A stretch of DNA of 64,000 bases from an uncultured Hyphomicrobiales bacterium (GTDB lineage: Bacteria; Pseudomonadota; Alphaproteobacteria; Rhizobiales; Xanthobacteraceae), in contig CAIMEA010000031.1 of NCBI GenBank assembly GCA_903839845.1, forward strand, positions 17,662-81,661. Direction: 5' to 3'. The notes under the pieces were generated by a model. That model had not been told where the DNA came from. It was given only the letters and a program-made list of their open reading frames with translations, and made no database searches. The position numbers were made by a program, and so were the translations under genes. Position 1 is the first letter of the stretch. Each line of letters begins with the position of its first letter. Below are positions 44,681 through 53,798 of the stretch, one piece after another.

Positions 44681-45721
44681 TCATAGTCCGTAGCGCTGGC
44701 CCATTTCCGGGTCCTTGGCGGCGACCAGCTTAGCCAAGTCTATCAATACCTTGGCCTGCTTCCAGGTGGCGTCGTCCTGCATTTTGCCGTCGATCATGAC
44801 CGCGCCGGCGCCGTCCGGCATGGACTCGACGATTTTCCGGGCGAAGGCGACTTCGGCGGGGTCGGGCGCGTAGACCTTTTTGGCGATGGCGATCTGCGAC
44901 GGGTGCAGGGTCCAGGCGCCGACGCAGCCAAGCAAAAACGAATTGCGGAATTGTGACTCGCAGGCGGCGGCGTCGGAGAAATCGCCGAACGGTCCGTAGA
45001 ACGGCTTGATGCCGGCGCTCGCGCAGGCATCGACCATTTTCGCCGTGGTGTAGTGCCAGAGGTCCTGCTGGTAGGCGGCGCGGGGCGCGTCTCCAGCCGC
45101 GTCTGCCAAAACCTTGTATTCGGGATGACCGCCGCCGACGCGGGTGGTCTTCATCGCACGCGAGGCGGCGAGATCGGCCGGGCCCAAACTCATGCCGTGC
45201 ATGCGCGGCGAGGCGGTGGCGATGGCCTCGACATTGTTGACGCCCTGCGCGGTTTCCAGAATGGCGTGGATCATGATCGGCTTTGTCACCTTGTGACGGG
45301 CCTCAAGCTGCGCCAGCAACTGGTCGAGATAATGGATGTCCCAGGGACCGTCGACCTTGGGCAGCATGATGACATCGAGTTTGTTGCCGATCGCGCCGAC
45401 GATCTCGGTGACGTCGTCGAGCGCCCAGGGCGAGTTGAGGGCATTGATGCGGGTCCACAGGCCGGTCGGCCCAAAATCCACCGTCTGGCCCATCTCGATG
45501 AAGCCCTTGCGGGCGGTTTCCTTGGCCTCGACCGGAATGGCGTCTTCCAGGTTGCCCAGCACCACGTCGACGGTTTTGGCCAGTTCGGGCACCTTGGCGC
45601 GCATTTTTTCCATGTGCGGCGGCACGAAATGGATCATGCGCTCGAGCCGGATCGGCAAATCGCGCATCGGGGCGGGCGCGCCAATGGCAAGCGGCTGAAA
45701 GAACTGGCGGGGCAGCTTCAC
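44681..45721 (-). CDS. HpcH/HpaI family CoA-ester lyase (citrate lyase beta / malyl-CoA lyase-like)
   Basis: 346-residue TIM-barrel lyase. Metal and CoA-ester motifs: [27 protein letters not shown] (Arg), [25 protein letters not shown] (Glu) and [11 protein letters not shown]. Family members split malyl-CoA, citramalyl-CoA or beta-methylmalyl-CoA. The start is GTG 45721 with GGAAGGA about 10 bases before it. It is divergent from an AEC carrier and a racemase with 95 bases between, which suggests a shared substrate. Confidence 0.88.
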   Translation of the reverse strand: MKLPRQFFQPLAIGAPAPMRDLPIRLERMIHFVPPHMEKMRAKVPELAKTVDVVLGNLEDAIPVEAKETARKGFIEMGQTVDFGPTGLWTRINALNSPWALDDVTEIVGAIGNKLDVIMLPKVDGPWDIHYLDQLLAQLEARHKVTKPIMIHAILETAQGVNNVEAIATASPRMHGMSLGPADLAASRAMKTTRVGGGHPEYKVLADAAGDAPRAAYQQDLWHYTTAKMVDACASAGIKPFYGPFGDFSDAAACESQFRNSFLLGCVGAWTLHPSQIAIAKKVYAPDPAEVAFARKIVESMPDGAGAVMIDGKMQDDATWKQAKVLIDLAKLVAAKDPEMGQRYGL

Positions 45722-45816
45722 GGGATTAGGTCCTTCCAAAAGACACGTCTCGCGTTTAGAGGAATGCAAAGGCCGCGCCAAGTAGGCTCGCGAACGTCGA
45801 AATCGGGACACCAGGA

Positions 45817-46779
45817 ATGATCGAGGTTCTCAATCTGGCGCTGCCGTTTTTCGGCCTGATCATCATCGGTTTTGTCTGCGGCAAGATCAAGCAGATCCCG
45901 GACACCGCGCTCGCCTGGATGAATTTCTTCATCGTCTATGTGTCGCTGCCGGCTTTGTTCTTCCGCATCCTGTCGCAGACGCCGCTCGACCAACTGGCGA
46001 GGACCGACTTTATCCTCGCCACCACTCTGTCCACCTTCTTCGCCTTCGCAGTCGCCTTCGCCATCGGCATGGCGATCCGCGGCGGCCGTATCGACGAGTC
46101 GACCATCGCCGGGCTTGCCGGCGGCTACGGCAATATTGGCTACATGGGCCCGGGTCTGGCGCTGGCGACTTTGGGGGCGCAGGCGGCGGTGCCGGTGGCG
46201 CTGATTTTCTGTTTCGACACGCTTTTGTTGTTCTCGCTGGTGCCGTTCATGATGGCTATTGCGAGTCCTGATAAGAAGAGCGTTGCGTCGGTCGGAATGG
46301 ATGTGCTTAAGCGCATCGGCACCAATCCGCTGGTGATCGCAACCGCGCTTGGCATCGGCGCGGCGGCCATCCCGTACCAGCCGCCGGTGGCGATCGAACG
46401 GCTGATGCAGTTCTTGCAGAATGCATCGGCGCCGTGCGCGCTGTTCACTTTGGGCGTGACGGTAGCGCTGCGGCCGCTGAAAAAGATGCCGTGGGAAGTG
46501 CCGTTCCTCACCGCGGTGAAATTGCTGCTGCATCCGATCCTGATGTTTCTGCTGCTGTCGCTGTTCGGACCGTTCGATCAGTTGTGGGTCGACACCGCGA
46601 TATTGATGGCGGCATTGCCGCCCGCGTTGAACGTCTTCGTGTTCGCGCGGCAATACGACACCTGGGTCGAGCAGGCTTCCGGCGCGGTGCTGGTCGGGAC
46701 GATTGTTTCGGTGGTGACGCTCACCAGCGTGATGTGGATGGTGAAAACCGGTACGCTGCCACCACTTTTATTCAGATAA
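45817..46779 (+). CDS. AEC family (auxin efflux carrier-like) transporter
   Basis: 320-residue inner membrane carrier with about ten helices. The family is recognisable by [17 protein letters not shown] at the N-terminus, the inter-half [16 protein letters not shown] segment and [14 protein letters not shown] near the end. Bacterial AEC members carry malate, malonate or other dicarboxylates. The racemase follows after 4 bases, so both are in one operon; the CoA-ester lyase is divergent upstream. Confidence 0.88.
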   Translation: MIEVLNLALPFFGLIIIGFVCGKIKQIPDTALAWMNFFIVYVSLPALFFRILSQTPLDQLARTDFILATTLSTFFAFAVAFAIGMAIRGGRIDESTIAGLAGGYGNIGYMGPGLALATLGAQAAVPVALIFCFDTLLLFSLVPFMMAIASPDKKSVASVGMDVLKRIGTNPLVIATALGIGAAAIPYQPPVAIERLMQFLQNASAPCALFTLGVTVALRPLKKMPWEVPFLTAVKLLLHPILMFLLLSLFGPFDQLWVDTAILMAALPPALNVFVFARQYDTWVEQASGAVLVGTIVSVVTLTSVMWMVKTGTLPPLLFR

Positions 46780-46783
46780 GAAT

Positions 46784-47854
46784 ATGCAACCACTCACTGG
46801 CTTACTCGTCCTCGATTTTTCGACGCTGCTGCCGGGGCCGCTGGCGGCCCTGATGCTGGCGGAAGCGGGCGCCGAGGTGATCAAGATCGAACGGCCGGGC
46901 GGCGAGGACATGCGGCGTTTTCCGCCGATCGTCGATGGCGAGAGCGCGGCCTTCGCGTTGCTCAATCGCGGCAAGAAGATCCTGACGCTCGATCTCAAGA
47001 GCGAGGCCGACCGCGCCACCTTGATGCCGCTGCTCAAGCGCGCCGATATTCTGATCGAGCAATTTCGTCCCGGCGTCATGGCGCGGCTGGGGCTGGGCTA
47101 TGACGACGTGCGGGCGATCAATCCGAAGCTGATCTACTGCTCGATATCCGGTTACGGGCAGAGCGGGCCGCGCTCCGATGAAGCCGGGCACGACGTCAAT
47201 TATATCGGCGCGACCGGGCTGCTCGATTTGCAGCCGGGGCCAATCGATGCGCCCGTGCTGCCGCCTTTGCTGGCCGCCGATATTGGCGGCGGCAGTTTTC
47301 CGGCGATGATCAATATTCTTCTGGCGCTGCGGGCACGTGACCAGAGCGGGCAGGGCGCGTTCATCGACATCGCCATGAGCGACACGATGTTCACCTTTGC
47401 CTGGTACGCGCTGGCGCTGGGGCAGGCGAGCGGCAAGTTTCCCAAGCCCGGCGAATTGCCGCTGGTCGGCGGTTCGCCGCGCTATCAGCTTTATTCGACC
47501 AAGGACGGCCGGATCATCGCCTGCGGCGCGCTGGAGCAGAAATTCTGGCTCGCGTTTACGACGGCCATCGGCCTGGCGGCGGAATTCGTCAATGACTGGC
47601 GCGATTTGCAAGCGACTCGCGCGGCGGTCGCCCAGTTGGTCGCCGCGCGGACGGCGGAAGAATGGCGGCCGATTTTCGCGCAAGCCGATTGCTGCGTCAC
47701 CATCGTGACGCCGCTTGAAGAAGCCGTGCGCGATCCGCATTTCGTCGCGCGCGGCCTGTTCGCGCATACGATCAAAAACGCGTCGGGCAAGACCATGCCC
47801 GCATTGCCATTGCCGATCGACGCGCAGTTTCGGTCAAAGCTCAACGAGAGTTAA
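46784..47854 (+). CDS. Alpha-methylacyl-CoA racemase-like protein (CaiB/BaiF superfamily)
   Basis: 356 residues. The fold is class III CoA transferase, but the active-site pattern is that of the racemase: His136 in GHDVNY, Asp166 in AADIGGGS and Glu251 in CGALEQKFW keep the 30- and 85-residue spacing of His126, Asp156 and Glu241 in the mycobacterial racemase MCR. It should therefore invert the 2-methyl centre of an acyl-CoA. A CoA-transferase role is the alternative. Its stop overlaps the stop of the UbiH gene by 4 bases (TTAA). Confidence 0.85.
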   Translation: MQPLTGLLVLDFSTLLPGPLAALMLAEAGAEVIKIERPGGEDMRRFPPIVDGESAAFALLNRGKKILTLDLKSEADRATLMPLLKRADILIEQFRPGVMARLGLGYDDVRAINPKLIYCSISGYGQSGPRSDEAGHDVNYIGATGLLDLQPGPIDAPVLPPLLAADIGGGSFPAMINILLALRARDQSGQGAFIDIAMSDTMFTFAWYALALGQASGKFPKPGELPLVGGSPRYQLYSTKDGRIIACGALEQKFWLAFTTAIGLAAEFVNDWRDLQATRAAVAQLVAARTAEEWRPIFAQADCCVTIVTPLEEAVRDPHFVARGLFAHTIKNASGKTMPALPLPIDAQFRSKLNES

Positions 47855-49053
47855 AGCGCTTCGCCACGCATCAGGCGTGGCTGCGCCGATGTCGGCGCGA
47901 TGCCCTCGCGCATGACGGCGCGGCGCAGCGGGCCGATTTTATCGATCATGTAAAGCCCAAGACCGCGCAAGCCCTGCACCGGCAGGAAGTCGGTCAGCAG
48001 CGTGCGGTTGAAAAGGTCGATGGCGACGCCGCGCGTGGTGACATCGCCACGGCGCATCGTATCGTAGGCCGCAAGTACGTCGTCGCCGCCAATATCGCGG
48101 CCTTCGTTGTGCGCTTCGGTGGCCAGCTCCCCGATGCTGGCGGCATCGCGCAGGCCGAGATTGAGACCCTGCGCGCCGATCGGCGGAATGACATGCGCGG
48201 CCTCTCCAACCAGCACGATACGGTTGGCGCCGAACTTCTGCGCCGTGACGACTTTGAGCGGAAACAGGCCACGGCCCGGCTCGAGTTCGATCTTGCCAAG
48301 GATCGAATGCGCGGCGCGCTCGATCTCGGCGGCGAGCGTGGCGTCGTCGAGTGCCGCGATCTCCTCGGCCCGGTGCGGTTCGAGAACCCAGACAAGACTC
48401 GAGCGCAGTCCCGGCAGCGGCACCAATGTGAACGGGCCGCTCGGCGTGTGGAATTCGGTCGAGGTGTCGCGGTGCGGCCGCGAATGACGCAAGATGACGG
48501 TGAGGGCGACCTGCTTGTAGGCATGCTCATTGACGCCGATGCCAGCGGCTTCGCGGCACATCGAGCGGCGGCCGTCGGCGCCGACGACGAGGCGCGCGCG
48601 TAATGTCGCGCCGTTCTTGCGCGTGACGGTGACGCCGTCGGCGTCCGGCGCGACCTCTGTCGTTTCGTCGTCGATCACGGTCAGGTTCGGCAGCGCCGCG
48701 GCGCGTTGTTCCAATGCGGCGACGAGGTCGCGGTTGGCGATGTTGTGGCCGAAGGCCTCGAGGTCGATTTCGGTTGACGAGAATTTGACCTCCGGCGCGC
48801 GCCACAGCCGGCCGGTATCGTCGACGATGCGCATGACCTTGAGCGGCGCTGACTGAGCGGCGCAGAACTCCCAGACACGAAGCGTCTCCAGCGCGGTGAC
48901 GGAACCGCCGAGCAGCGCCGTGGTGCGGTTATCGGGCTGGGCAGGGCGCTTGCCCACCAGCGCCACCGAAAGCCCGCCGGCGGCGAGCGCAATAGCCGCC
49001 GTCAGGCCGGCCGGGCCGCCGCCGACCACGATTGTCTTATATTTGTCCGGCAT
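47851..49053 (-). CDS. UbiH/UbiF/VisC family FAD-dependent hydroxylase
   Basis: 400-residue flavin monooxygenase of the ubiquinone-hydroxylase family. FAD motifs: VVGGGPAGLTAAIALA, RLVVGADGRRSMCRE and RIVLVGEAAHVIPPIGAQGLNLGLRD; the last is the UbiH-type signature. Hyphomicrobial ubiquinone hydroxylases use one or two such enzymes with relaxed position specificity, so the exact ring carbon is unknown. ATG 49053 was preferred to an adjacent TTG. Overlaps the convergent racemase gene by 4 bases. Confidence 0.9.
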   Translation of the reverse strand: MPDKYKTIVVGGGPAGLTAAIALAAGGLSVALVGKRPAQPDNRTTALLGGSVTALETLRVWEFCAAQSAPLKVMRIVDDTGRLWRAPEVKFSSTEIDLEAFGHNIANRDLVAALEQRAAALPNLTVIDDETTEVAPDADGVTVTRKNGATLRARLVVGADGRRSMCREAAGIGVNEHAYKQVALTVILRHSRPHRDTSTEFHTPSGPFTLVPLPGLRSSLVWVLEPHRAEEIAALDDATLAAEIERAAHSILGKIELEPGRGLFPLKVVTAQKFGANRIVLVGEAAHVIPPIGAQGLNLGLRDAASIGELATEAHNEGRDIGGDDVLAAYDTMRRGDVTTRGVAIDLFNRTLLTDFLPVQGLRGLGLYMIDKIGPLRRAVMREGIAPTSAQPRLMRGEAL

Positions 49054-49136
49054 CAAAGCGCCTGATCCTGTTTGGCTTTAGCTGGATTAGCATGTCCCCG
49101 GTCCGATGCGCTATGCATCGTCACCAGAGGAGCCCC

Positions 49137-50018
49137 ATGACCGAGGCCGAGCATAGCCTGCCGAACCTGTCGCCCGCCGCCTCCCGGCTGGGCGCGGCTT
49201 TCGCGCGGCCCAAGCGCCTGGCGGTCATTTGCGTCATCGCGCTGGTCGGGCTCGGCTGGCTCTATCTCGCGTTGCTGACGGCGTCGATGGGCGGGCCGGG
49301 TGGCGCGTGGGCGGCCAATACCTGGGCAGCGATCTGCGGTTCGACCTTCGGCGTCGCGCTGATGCCGGATGGGGTCTGGGGCGTCTCGGGCTTCGCGCTG
49401 GTCGCCTTGATGTGGGGCGCCATGACGCTCGCCATGATGCTGCCGAGCGCCTCGCCGATGATCCTGACCTACGCCGAAATCGCCGATACCGCCGCGCGCA
49501 AAAGCGAGCCCGTCGTTTCGCCTTTCCTGCTCGCCGCCGGTTATACCATGGTCTGGTTCGGCTTCGCCGCGCTGGCGACCCTCGCGCAATACGCGCTGAC
49601 GCGCGCCGCCATCCTCGACCCGAGCATGGGCTCGGTCAGCGGACTGTTCTCCGGCGCGATTTTCATCTCCGCCGGCTTTTATCAATTCTCCGCGCTCAAA
49701 CACGCTTGTCTCAGGCAATGCCGGTCGCCATTCCCGTTCTTCTTCACCAATTGGGCGACGACGCCGCGCGGCGTCTTCAAGCTCGGCCTGCGCCAGGGTT
49801 TATTTTGTCTTGGCTGCTGCTGGGCGATGATGCTGGTGATGTTCGCCGTCGGCGTCATGAATGTGGTGTGGATGGCGGCGCTCGGCATCGTCATGACGCT
49901 GGAGAAGATGGGAACCGGCAAGCGCTTCACTTATGCCATCGGCGTCCTGTTGGTCGCGGGGGGCGCCGCTTTTGTCGGCGCTTCGGTTGTGGTGCATTGG
50001 CCGGGGCGTGCTATTTAA
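49137..50018 (+). CDS. DUF2182 integral membrane protein
   Basis: 293-residue multi-spanning membrane protein of the DUF2182 family (predicted metal-binding integral membrane protein). About seven helices. Met/Cys-rich helices stand out: LMWGAMTLAMMLPSASPMI, SALKHACLRQCR and LGCCWAMMLVMFAVGVMN. The ATG at 49137 follows AGGAG by 5 bases. A DUF1326 gene starts 34 bases downstream; the two families often occur together. Function is unknown; metal handling is an inference from the residues. Confidence 0.88.
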   Translation: MTEAEHSLPNLSPAASRLGAAFARPKRLAVICVIALVGLGWLYLALLTASMGGPGGAWAANTWAAICGSTFGVALMPDGVWGVSGFALVALMWGAMTLAMMLPSASPMILTYAEIADTAARKSEPVVSPFLLAAGYTMVWFGFAALATLAQYALTRAAILDPSMGSVSGLFSGAIFISAGFYQFSALKHACLRQCRSPFPFFFTNWATTPRGVFKLGLRQGLFCLGCCWAMMLVMFAVGVMNVVWMAALGIVMTLEKMGTGKRFTYAIGVLLVAGGAAFVGASVVVHWPGRAI

Positions 50019-50052
50019 GCTAACAAGACAAAAAGACACGGGGAGTGAAAGC

Positions 50053-50664
50053 GTGGCCGAAGCCTGGACGCTGAAAGGCGAAATGACCTTGTCGTGCAGT
50101 TGCACGGTGTTCTGTCCCTGCGTGCTGTCGCTCGGCGACCATCCGCCGACCGAGGATCGCTGCCAGACCTGGGCCGGTGTGCGCATCGACGAAGGCCGTA
50201 TCGACAATGTCGATCTGTCCGGCATCAAGGTCGGCCTGATGATGGATCTGCCCGGCATCATGTCGCGCGGCAACTGGACGGCGGCTTTGTTCGTCGACGA
50301 CAAGGCGCCGATCCAGGCGGTCAAGGGACTGACCCGCATTTTCACCGGCCGCGTCGGCGGCACCACGCATCTGTTGTCGATCCTGGTTGGCCAGTTCCTC
50401 GGCGTGCATCAGGTGCCGATTTCCTACGAGACCGACGGCGAGACCCGCCGCATCCGTATCGAGAAATATGTCGACGGCGCGATCTCGCCGGTGCGCGGCA
50501 AGGAGACCGGACAAAACGTCGTCATCCGCAACAGCGAATACTGGATCGGACCGGATGTGATCGTCGCCAAGGCTGACAAGTCGCGCTTTCGCGGCTTCGG
50601 CCGCAACTGGAATTTGACCGGGCGTTCGGCCGAGATCGTCAAGCTCGACTGGGGCAATCAGTAG
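50053..50664 (+). CDS. DUF1326 protein with an N-terminal CxCxxxCxC motif
   Basis: 203-residue soluble protein of the DUF1326 family. The N-terminus carries LSCSCTVFCPC, a dense cysteine motif suited to metal or cluster binding, plus another Cys in EDRCQTW. The rest is a beta-rich domain. The start is GTG 50053 with GGGGAG 7 bases before. It follows the DUF2182 gene and probably works with it. A repeat hairpin begins at its stop codon. Confidence 0.86.
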   Translation: MAEAWTLKGEMTLSCSCTVFCPCVLSLGDHPPTEDRCQTWAGVRIDEGRIDNVDLSGIKVGLMMDLPGIMSRGNWTAALFVDDKAPIQAVKGLTRIFTGRVGGTTHLLSILVGQFLGVHQVPISYETDGETRRIRIEKYVDGAISPVRGKETGQNVVIRNSEYWIGPDVIVAKADKSRFRGFGRNWNLTGRSAEIVKLDWGNQ

Positions 50665-50712
50665 CGCATGATCCCGAAAAGTGGGAACCGTTTTTCGGAC
50701 AAGATCATGCGC
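50664..50712. repeat. Palindromic repeat between the DUF1326 and pcs genes
   Basis: GCGCATGATC (50664-50673) pairs with GATCATGCGC (50703-50712), and inside it CCGAAAA (50674-50680) pairs with TTTTCGG (50692-50698). This matches the dispersed GCATGATC...AAAGTGGGAACCG repeat that I know from rhizobial genomes. It ends 14 bases before pcs. Confidence 0.82.
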
Positions 50713-50726
50713 ATGAAAAAAATGTC

Positions 50727-51419
50727 ATGAATTTTTCGATGCTGCGCGCCTTCGCTGTCCACATCTTCACCGCGCTCGGCGCGGCGCTCGGCCTGTTGGC
50801 GCTCATCTTCGCTACGGGTGGTCACTGGGCGGCGATGTTCTTGTCGCTCGGACTGGCGCTGGTGGTCGATGCCGTCGACGGGCCGATGGCGCGCCGCTTC
50901 AAGGTCGCGGAAGTCCTGCCGCGCTGGAACGGCGAGGGCCTCGACTTCGTCGTCGATTTCATCACCTACGTGTTCGTGCCGGCCTTTGCGATCGCCGCCA
51001 GCGGCTATCTGCCTGAAATGCTGGCGGTGCCGTCGGGTCTGGTCATCGTGGTTACCGGGGCGCTCTATTTCGCCGACCGCGCCATGAAGACGAACGACAA
51101 TTACTTCCGTGGCTTTCCGGCGGTGTGGAATCTGGTGGCGTTCTATCTGTTCGTGCTGGAGCCGCCGCCTTATGTCGCAGCGTTGGCGATTGCCGTTCTC
51201 GCCGGGCTGACCTTCGTGCCCATTCGTTTTGTGCATCCGCTGCGGGTACGGCATCTGCGCCGCGTCAACATCGCGCTGATGGCGCTGTGGGCAGTTTTGG
51301 CTTTCGTGGCGGTGGCGCTGGATCTGGCGCCGGGGACTTATATTGTAGCGGCGCTATCGGCCGTCGGCCTTTACTTTCTGATCGCCGGTTTGCTACGGCG
51401 GCCCGCCGGTCAGTCATAA
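50727..51419 (+). CDS. pcs: Phosphatidylcholine synthase
   Basis: 230-residue membrane enzyme that condenses CDP-diacylglycerol with choline to phosphatidylcholine, the route found in rhizobia and other host-associated bacteria. The CDP-alcohol motif is present in the longer Pcs form: VVDAVDGPMARR, then GEGLDFVVDFITY, giving the DG, AR, G, D and D residues. About seven helices. ATG 50727. A repeat hairpin lies directly upstream, so it may be read from the DUF2182/DUF1326 transcript. Confidence 0.9.
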   Translation: MNFSMLRAFAVHIFTALGAALGLLALIFATGGHWAAMFLSLGLALVVDAVDGPMARRFKVAEVLPRWNGEGLDFVVDFITYVFVPAFAIAASGYLPEMLAVPSGLVIVVTGALYFADRAMKTNDNYFRGFPAVWNLVAFYLFVLEPPPYVAALAIAVLAGLTFVPIRFVHPLRVRHLRRVNIALMALWAVLAFVAVALDLAPGTYIVAALSAVGLYFLIAGLLRRPAGQS

Positions 51420-51461
51420 AACAACGTCTTGTATATAACAACGTCTTGGGGAGTTTGCCGC

Positions 51462-52199
51462 ATGTCACGTCCCGTTCTTCTGATTGCCGGCGGCAGCCGT
51501 GGCATCGGCGCCGCCACCGCCAAACTGGCGGGCAGCAAAGGCTATGACGTTGCGGTCAACTACAACAGCAACGCGATTGCGGCGGCGAGCGTGGTCGCGG
51601 CGGTGCATGCCTCCGGCGGCCGGGCGATCGCGCTGCAAGGCGACATGGGCAAGGAAGACGATATCGAGCGCGTCTTCGCGCAAGCCGCCAAAGAGCTTGG
51701 ACCGATCACCCACTTCGTGCATTCGTCGGGCATCATCGGTCCGTTCTCGCGGCTCGATGAAGTCGAAACCAAGACCCTCCGCGAGGTGCTCGACGTCGAT
51801 ACGCTCGGCGCGCTGCTGTGTCTGCGCGCCTGCGTGCGCGTCATGTCGACCAAGCACGGCGGCAAAGGCGGTTCGATCGTCATGCTGTCGTCGATGTCGG
51901 CGACTCTCGGCGGCGCCAATGAATGCGTCTGGTATGCCGCCGCCAAGGGCGCGGTCGATTCAATGGTGATCGGTGTGTCGCGTGAGGTCGCCAAGGAAGG
52001 CATTCGCGTCAATGCGATCAGCCCGGGCATGATCGATACCGATATCCAGCCGCCGGGCCGGGTCGAGCGCCTGATGGCGGCGCTGCCGCAAGGCCGTGCC
52101 GGCGCGCCGGAGGAGGTCGCCGAAGGCATCCTGTTCCTGCTGTCGGACGCGGCATCCTACGTCAATGGCGCAAACCTGCGGGTTTCAGGCGCGCGTTGA
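51462..52199 (+). CDS. Short-chain dehydrogenase/reductase
   Basis: 245-residue classical SDR. Cofactor site: LIAGGSRGIGAATAKLAG. Catalytic residues: SSMSA with WYAAAKGAV (Tyr and Lys), and INPG-like NAISPGMI after. NAD(P)-dependent; substrate unknown (it resembles 3-oxoacyl or sugar reductases only generally). ATG 51462 follows GGGGAG by 8 bases; a TTG at 51429 is rejected. Confidence 0.9.
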   Translation: MSRPVLLIAGGSRGIGAATAKLAGSKGYDVAVNYNSNAIAAASVVAAVHASGGRAIALQGDMGKEDDIERVFAQAAKELGPITHFVHSSGIIGPFSRLDEVETKTLREVLDVDTLGALLCLRACVRVMSTKHGGKGGSIVMLSSMSATLGGANECVWYAAAKGAVDSMVIGVSREVAKEGIRVNAISPGMIDTDIQPPGRVERLMAALPQGRAGAPEEVAEGILFLLSDAASYVNGANLRVSGAR

Positions 52200-52301
52200 G
52201 GGCAGGCCCGACACCCGGCTTGCGCTTGCCGGCGGGCTGCCTATGATCCCGCCCGAAACTCAAACGCATTCAATCAATCAAATCTGTTCAAGGGGTGAAA
52301 C

Positions 52302-53279
52302 ATGGTCGCAGCAGTGCGCGTTCATAAAGCCGGTGGTCCGGAAGTTCTGACGCTGGACGACATCGAAGTTCCGGCACCGGGCCAGGGCCAGATCAAGATC
52401 AAGCAGCATGCCTGTGGCGTGAACTTCATCGACACTTATTTCCGCATCGGCATGTATCCCTCGCCGGTCGGCATGCCGTTCGTCTCGGGCAATGAAGGCG
52501 CGGGGCAGATCACTGAAGTCGGTCCCGGCGTCACTGATCTGAAGGTCGGCGACCGCGTCGCCTATGTTGTGCCGCTCGGCGGCTATTCGGCCGAGCGTCT
52601 GCTGCCGGCCGAACGCGCCGTGAAACTGCCGGACAACATCAGCTACGAGCAGGCGGCGGCGATGATGCTCAAGGGCATGACCGCGCAATATCTGCTCAAC
52701 CGCACTTTCAAGGTGAAAAAGGGCGACATCATTCTCGTTCATGCCGCCGCCGGCGGCGTCGGCCTCATTCTTTGCCAGTGGGCCAATCATCTCGGCGCCA
52801 CGGTGATCGGCACGGTCGGTTCCAAGGACAAGGCGGAACTGGCCAAGAAGAACGGCGCGCATCATACTATCCTATATCGCGACGAGGACTTCGCCGCGCG
52901 CGTCAAGGAAATCACCAGCGGAAAATTGTGCGACGTGGTCTATGACGGCATCGGCAACGACACGTTCCCGAAGTCGCTCGACTGCATCCGGCCGCTCGGC
53001 ATGTTCGTGTCGTTCGGTTCGGCGTCCGGCCCGATCAAGGCTTTCGACATCAACCTGTTGCAGCACAAGGGTTCGCTGTTCGCGACCCGGCCGACGCTCA
53101 ACCACTATGCGGCCAAGCGCGAGGATCTGGTTGCGACCGCCAACGATCTGTTCAACGTGGTCGGCTCCGGCGCGGTGAAGATCCCGGCCAGCCATAAATA
53201 TGCGCTGAAAGACGCCGCCCAGGCGCACAAGGATCTGGAAGGCCGCAAGACCACCGGATCGGTCATTCTGGTACCGTAA
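52302..53279 (+). CDS. NADPH:quinone oxidoreductase (zinc-free MDR family)
   Basis: 325-residue quinone oxidoreductase of the medium-chain family. It has ACGVNFIDTYFRIGMYP and FVSGNEGAGQITEVGPGV, then HAAAGGVGLILCQWANHLGATVIGTVG (NADPH-binding GGVG). The zinc ligands of alcohol dehydrogenases are absent, as in QOR. Normal length. AGGGG precedes the ATG. Confidence 0.93.
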   Translation: MVAAVRVHKAGGPEVLTLDDIEVPAPGQGQIKIKQHACGVNFIDTYFRIGMYPSPVGMPFVSGNEGAGQITEVGPGVTDLKVGDRVAYVVPLGGYSAERLLPAERAVKLPDNISYEQAAAMMLKGMTAQYLLNRTFKVKKGDIILVHAAAGGVGLILCQWANHLGATVIGTVGSKDKAELAKKNGAHHTILYRDEDFAARVKEITSGKLCDVVYDGIGNDTFPKSLDCIRPLGMFVSFGSASGPIKAFDINLLQHKGSLFATRPTLNHYAAKREDLVATANDLFNVVGSGAVKIPASHKYALKDAAQAHKDLEGRKTTGSVILVP

Positions 53280-53305
53280 GCCACAAGCCGCCGCACTCTA
53301 CCGCT

Positions 53306-53397
53306 TGTCATGGCCGGGCTTGTCCCGGCCATCTCGCTTAGATAGGCACTGTTGTGCCACACTGGTCGGGATCGCCGGGACAAGCCCGGCGGTGACA
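53306..53397. repeat. Palindromic repeat of the GGGCTTGTCCC type, copy 2
   Basis: TGTCATGGCCGGGC at the left pairs in part with CCCGGCGGTGACA at the right; GGCCGGGCTTGTCCCGGCC forms the inner hairpin. Same class as 34818-34938. It ends 14 bases before the uraH ATG. Confidence 0.8.
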
Positions 53398-53411
53398 ACG
53401 AGACTGTCAGC

Positions 53412-53756
53412 ATGCCACGCCTGACCACCCATGTGCTCGACACCACCTCCGGCAGACCGGCGGCGGGTTTGCGCGTGGTGCTGCGCCGGGCCGACGAGGC
53501 GGCAATCGTTGCGGAAGCGCTAACCAATGCCGATGGCCGGCTCGACCGGCCACTACTCGAAGGCGAGGATTTCACGCCAGGCACCTATGAGCTGACGTTT
53601 CACGTCGGCGATTACTACCGCGCGCAAAAGATGGCGACAGCGGACCCGGCGTTCCTCGATCTGGTGCCGGTGCGGTTTGGTCTGGCCGGCGGGCGCGACT
53701 ATCATGTGCCGATCCTGATTCAGCCTTACGGCTATTCGACCTATCGCGGGAGTTGA
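53412..53756 (+). CDS. uraH: 5-hydroxyisourate hydrolase (transthyretin-related)
   Basis: 114-residue enzyme that hydrolyses 5-hydroxyisourate, the second step after urate oxidation. Signatures: LTTHVLDTTSGRPAAGL at the N-terminus and the diagnostic C-terminus YGYSTYRGS. Length is normal; no signal peptide. The neighbouring M20 amidohydrolase starts 42 bases after the stop, consistent with urate-to-ureide breakdown, although UraD and allantoinase are not in the window. Confidence 0.96.
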   Translation: MPRLTTHVLDTTSGRPAAGLRVVLRRADEAAIVAEALTNADGRLDRPLLEGEDFTPGTYELTFHVGDYYRAQKMATADPAFLDLVPVRFGLAGGRDYHVPILIQPYGYSTYRGS

Positions 53757-53798
53757 CGGCGTGACGACGTGCGCATGCGATCCGGCCAGGGCCTTTCG

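Noticed and set aside
46784..47854. Assignment as a plain CaiB/BaiF CoA transferase
   Set aside because: The His136-Asp166-Glu251 spacing equals that of alpha-methylacyl-CoA racemase, so the racemase call is preferred, with the transferase kept as an alternative.
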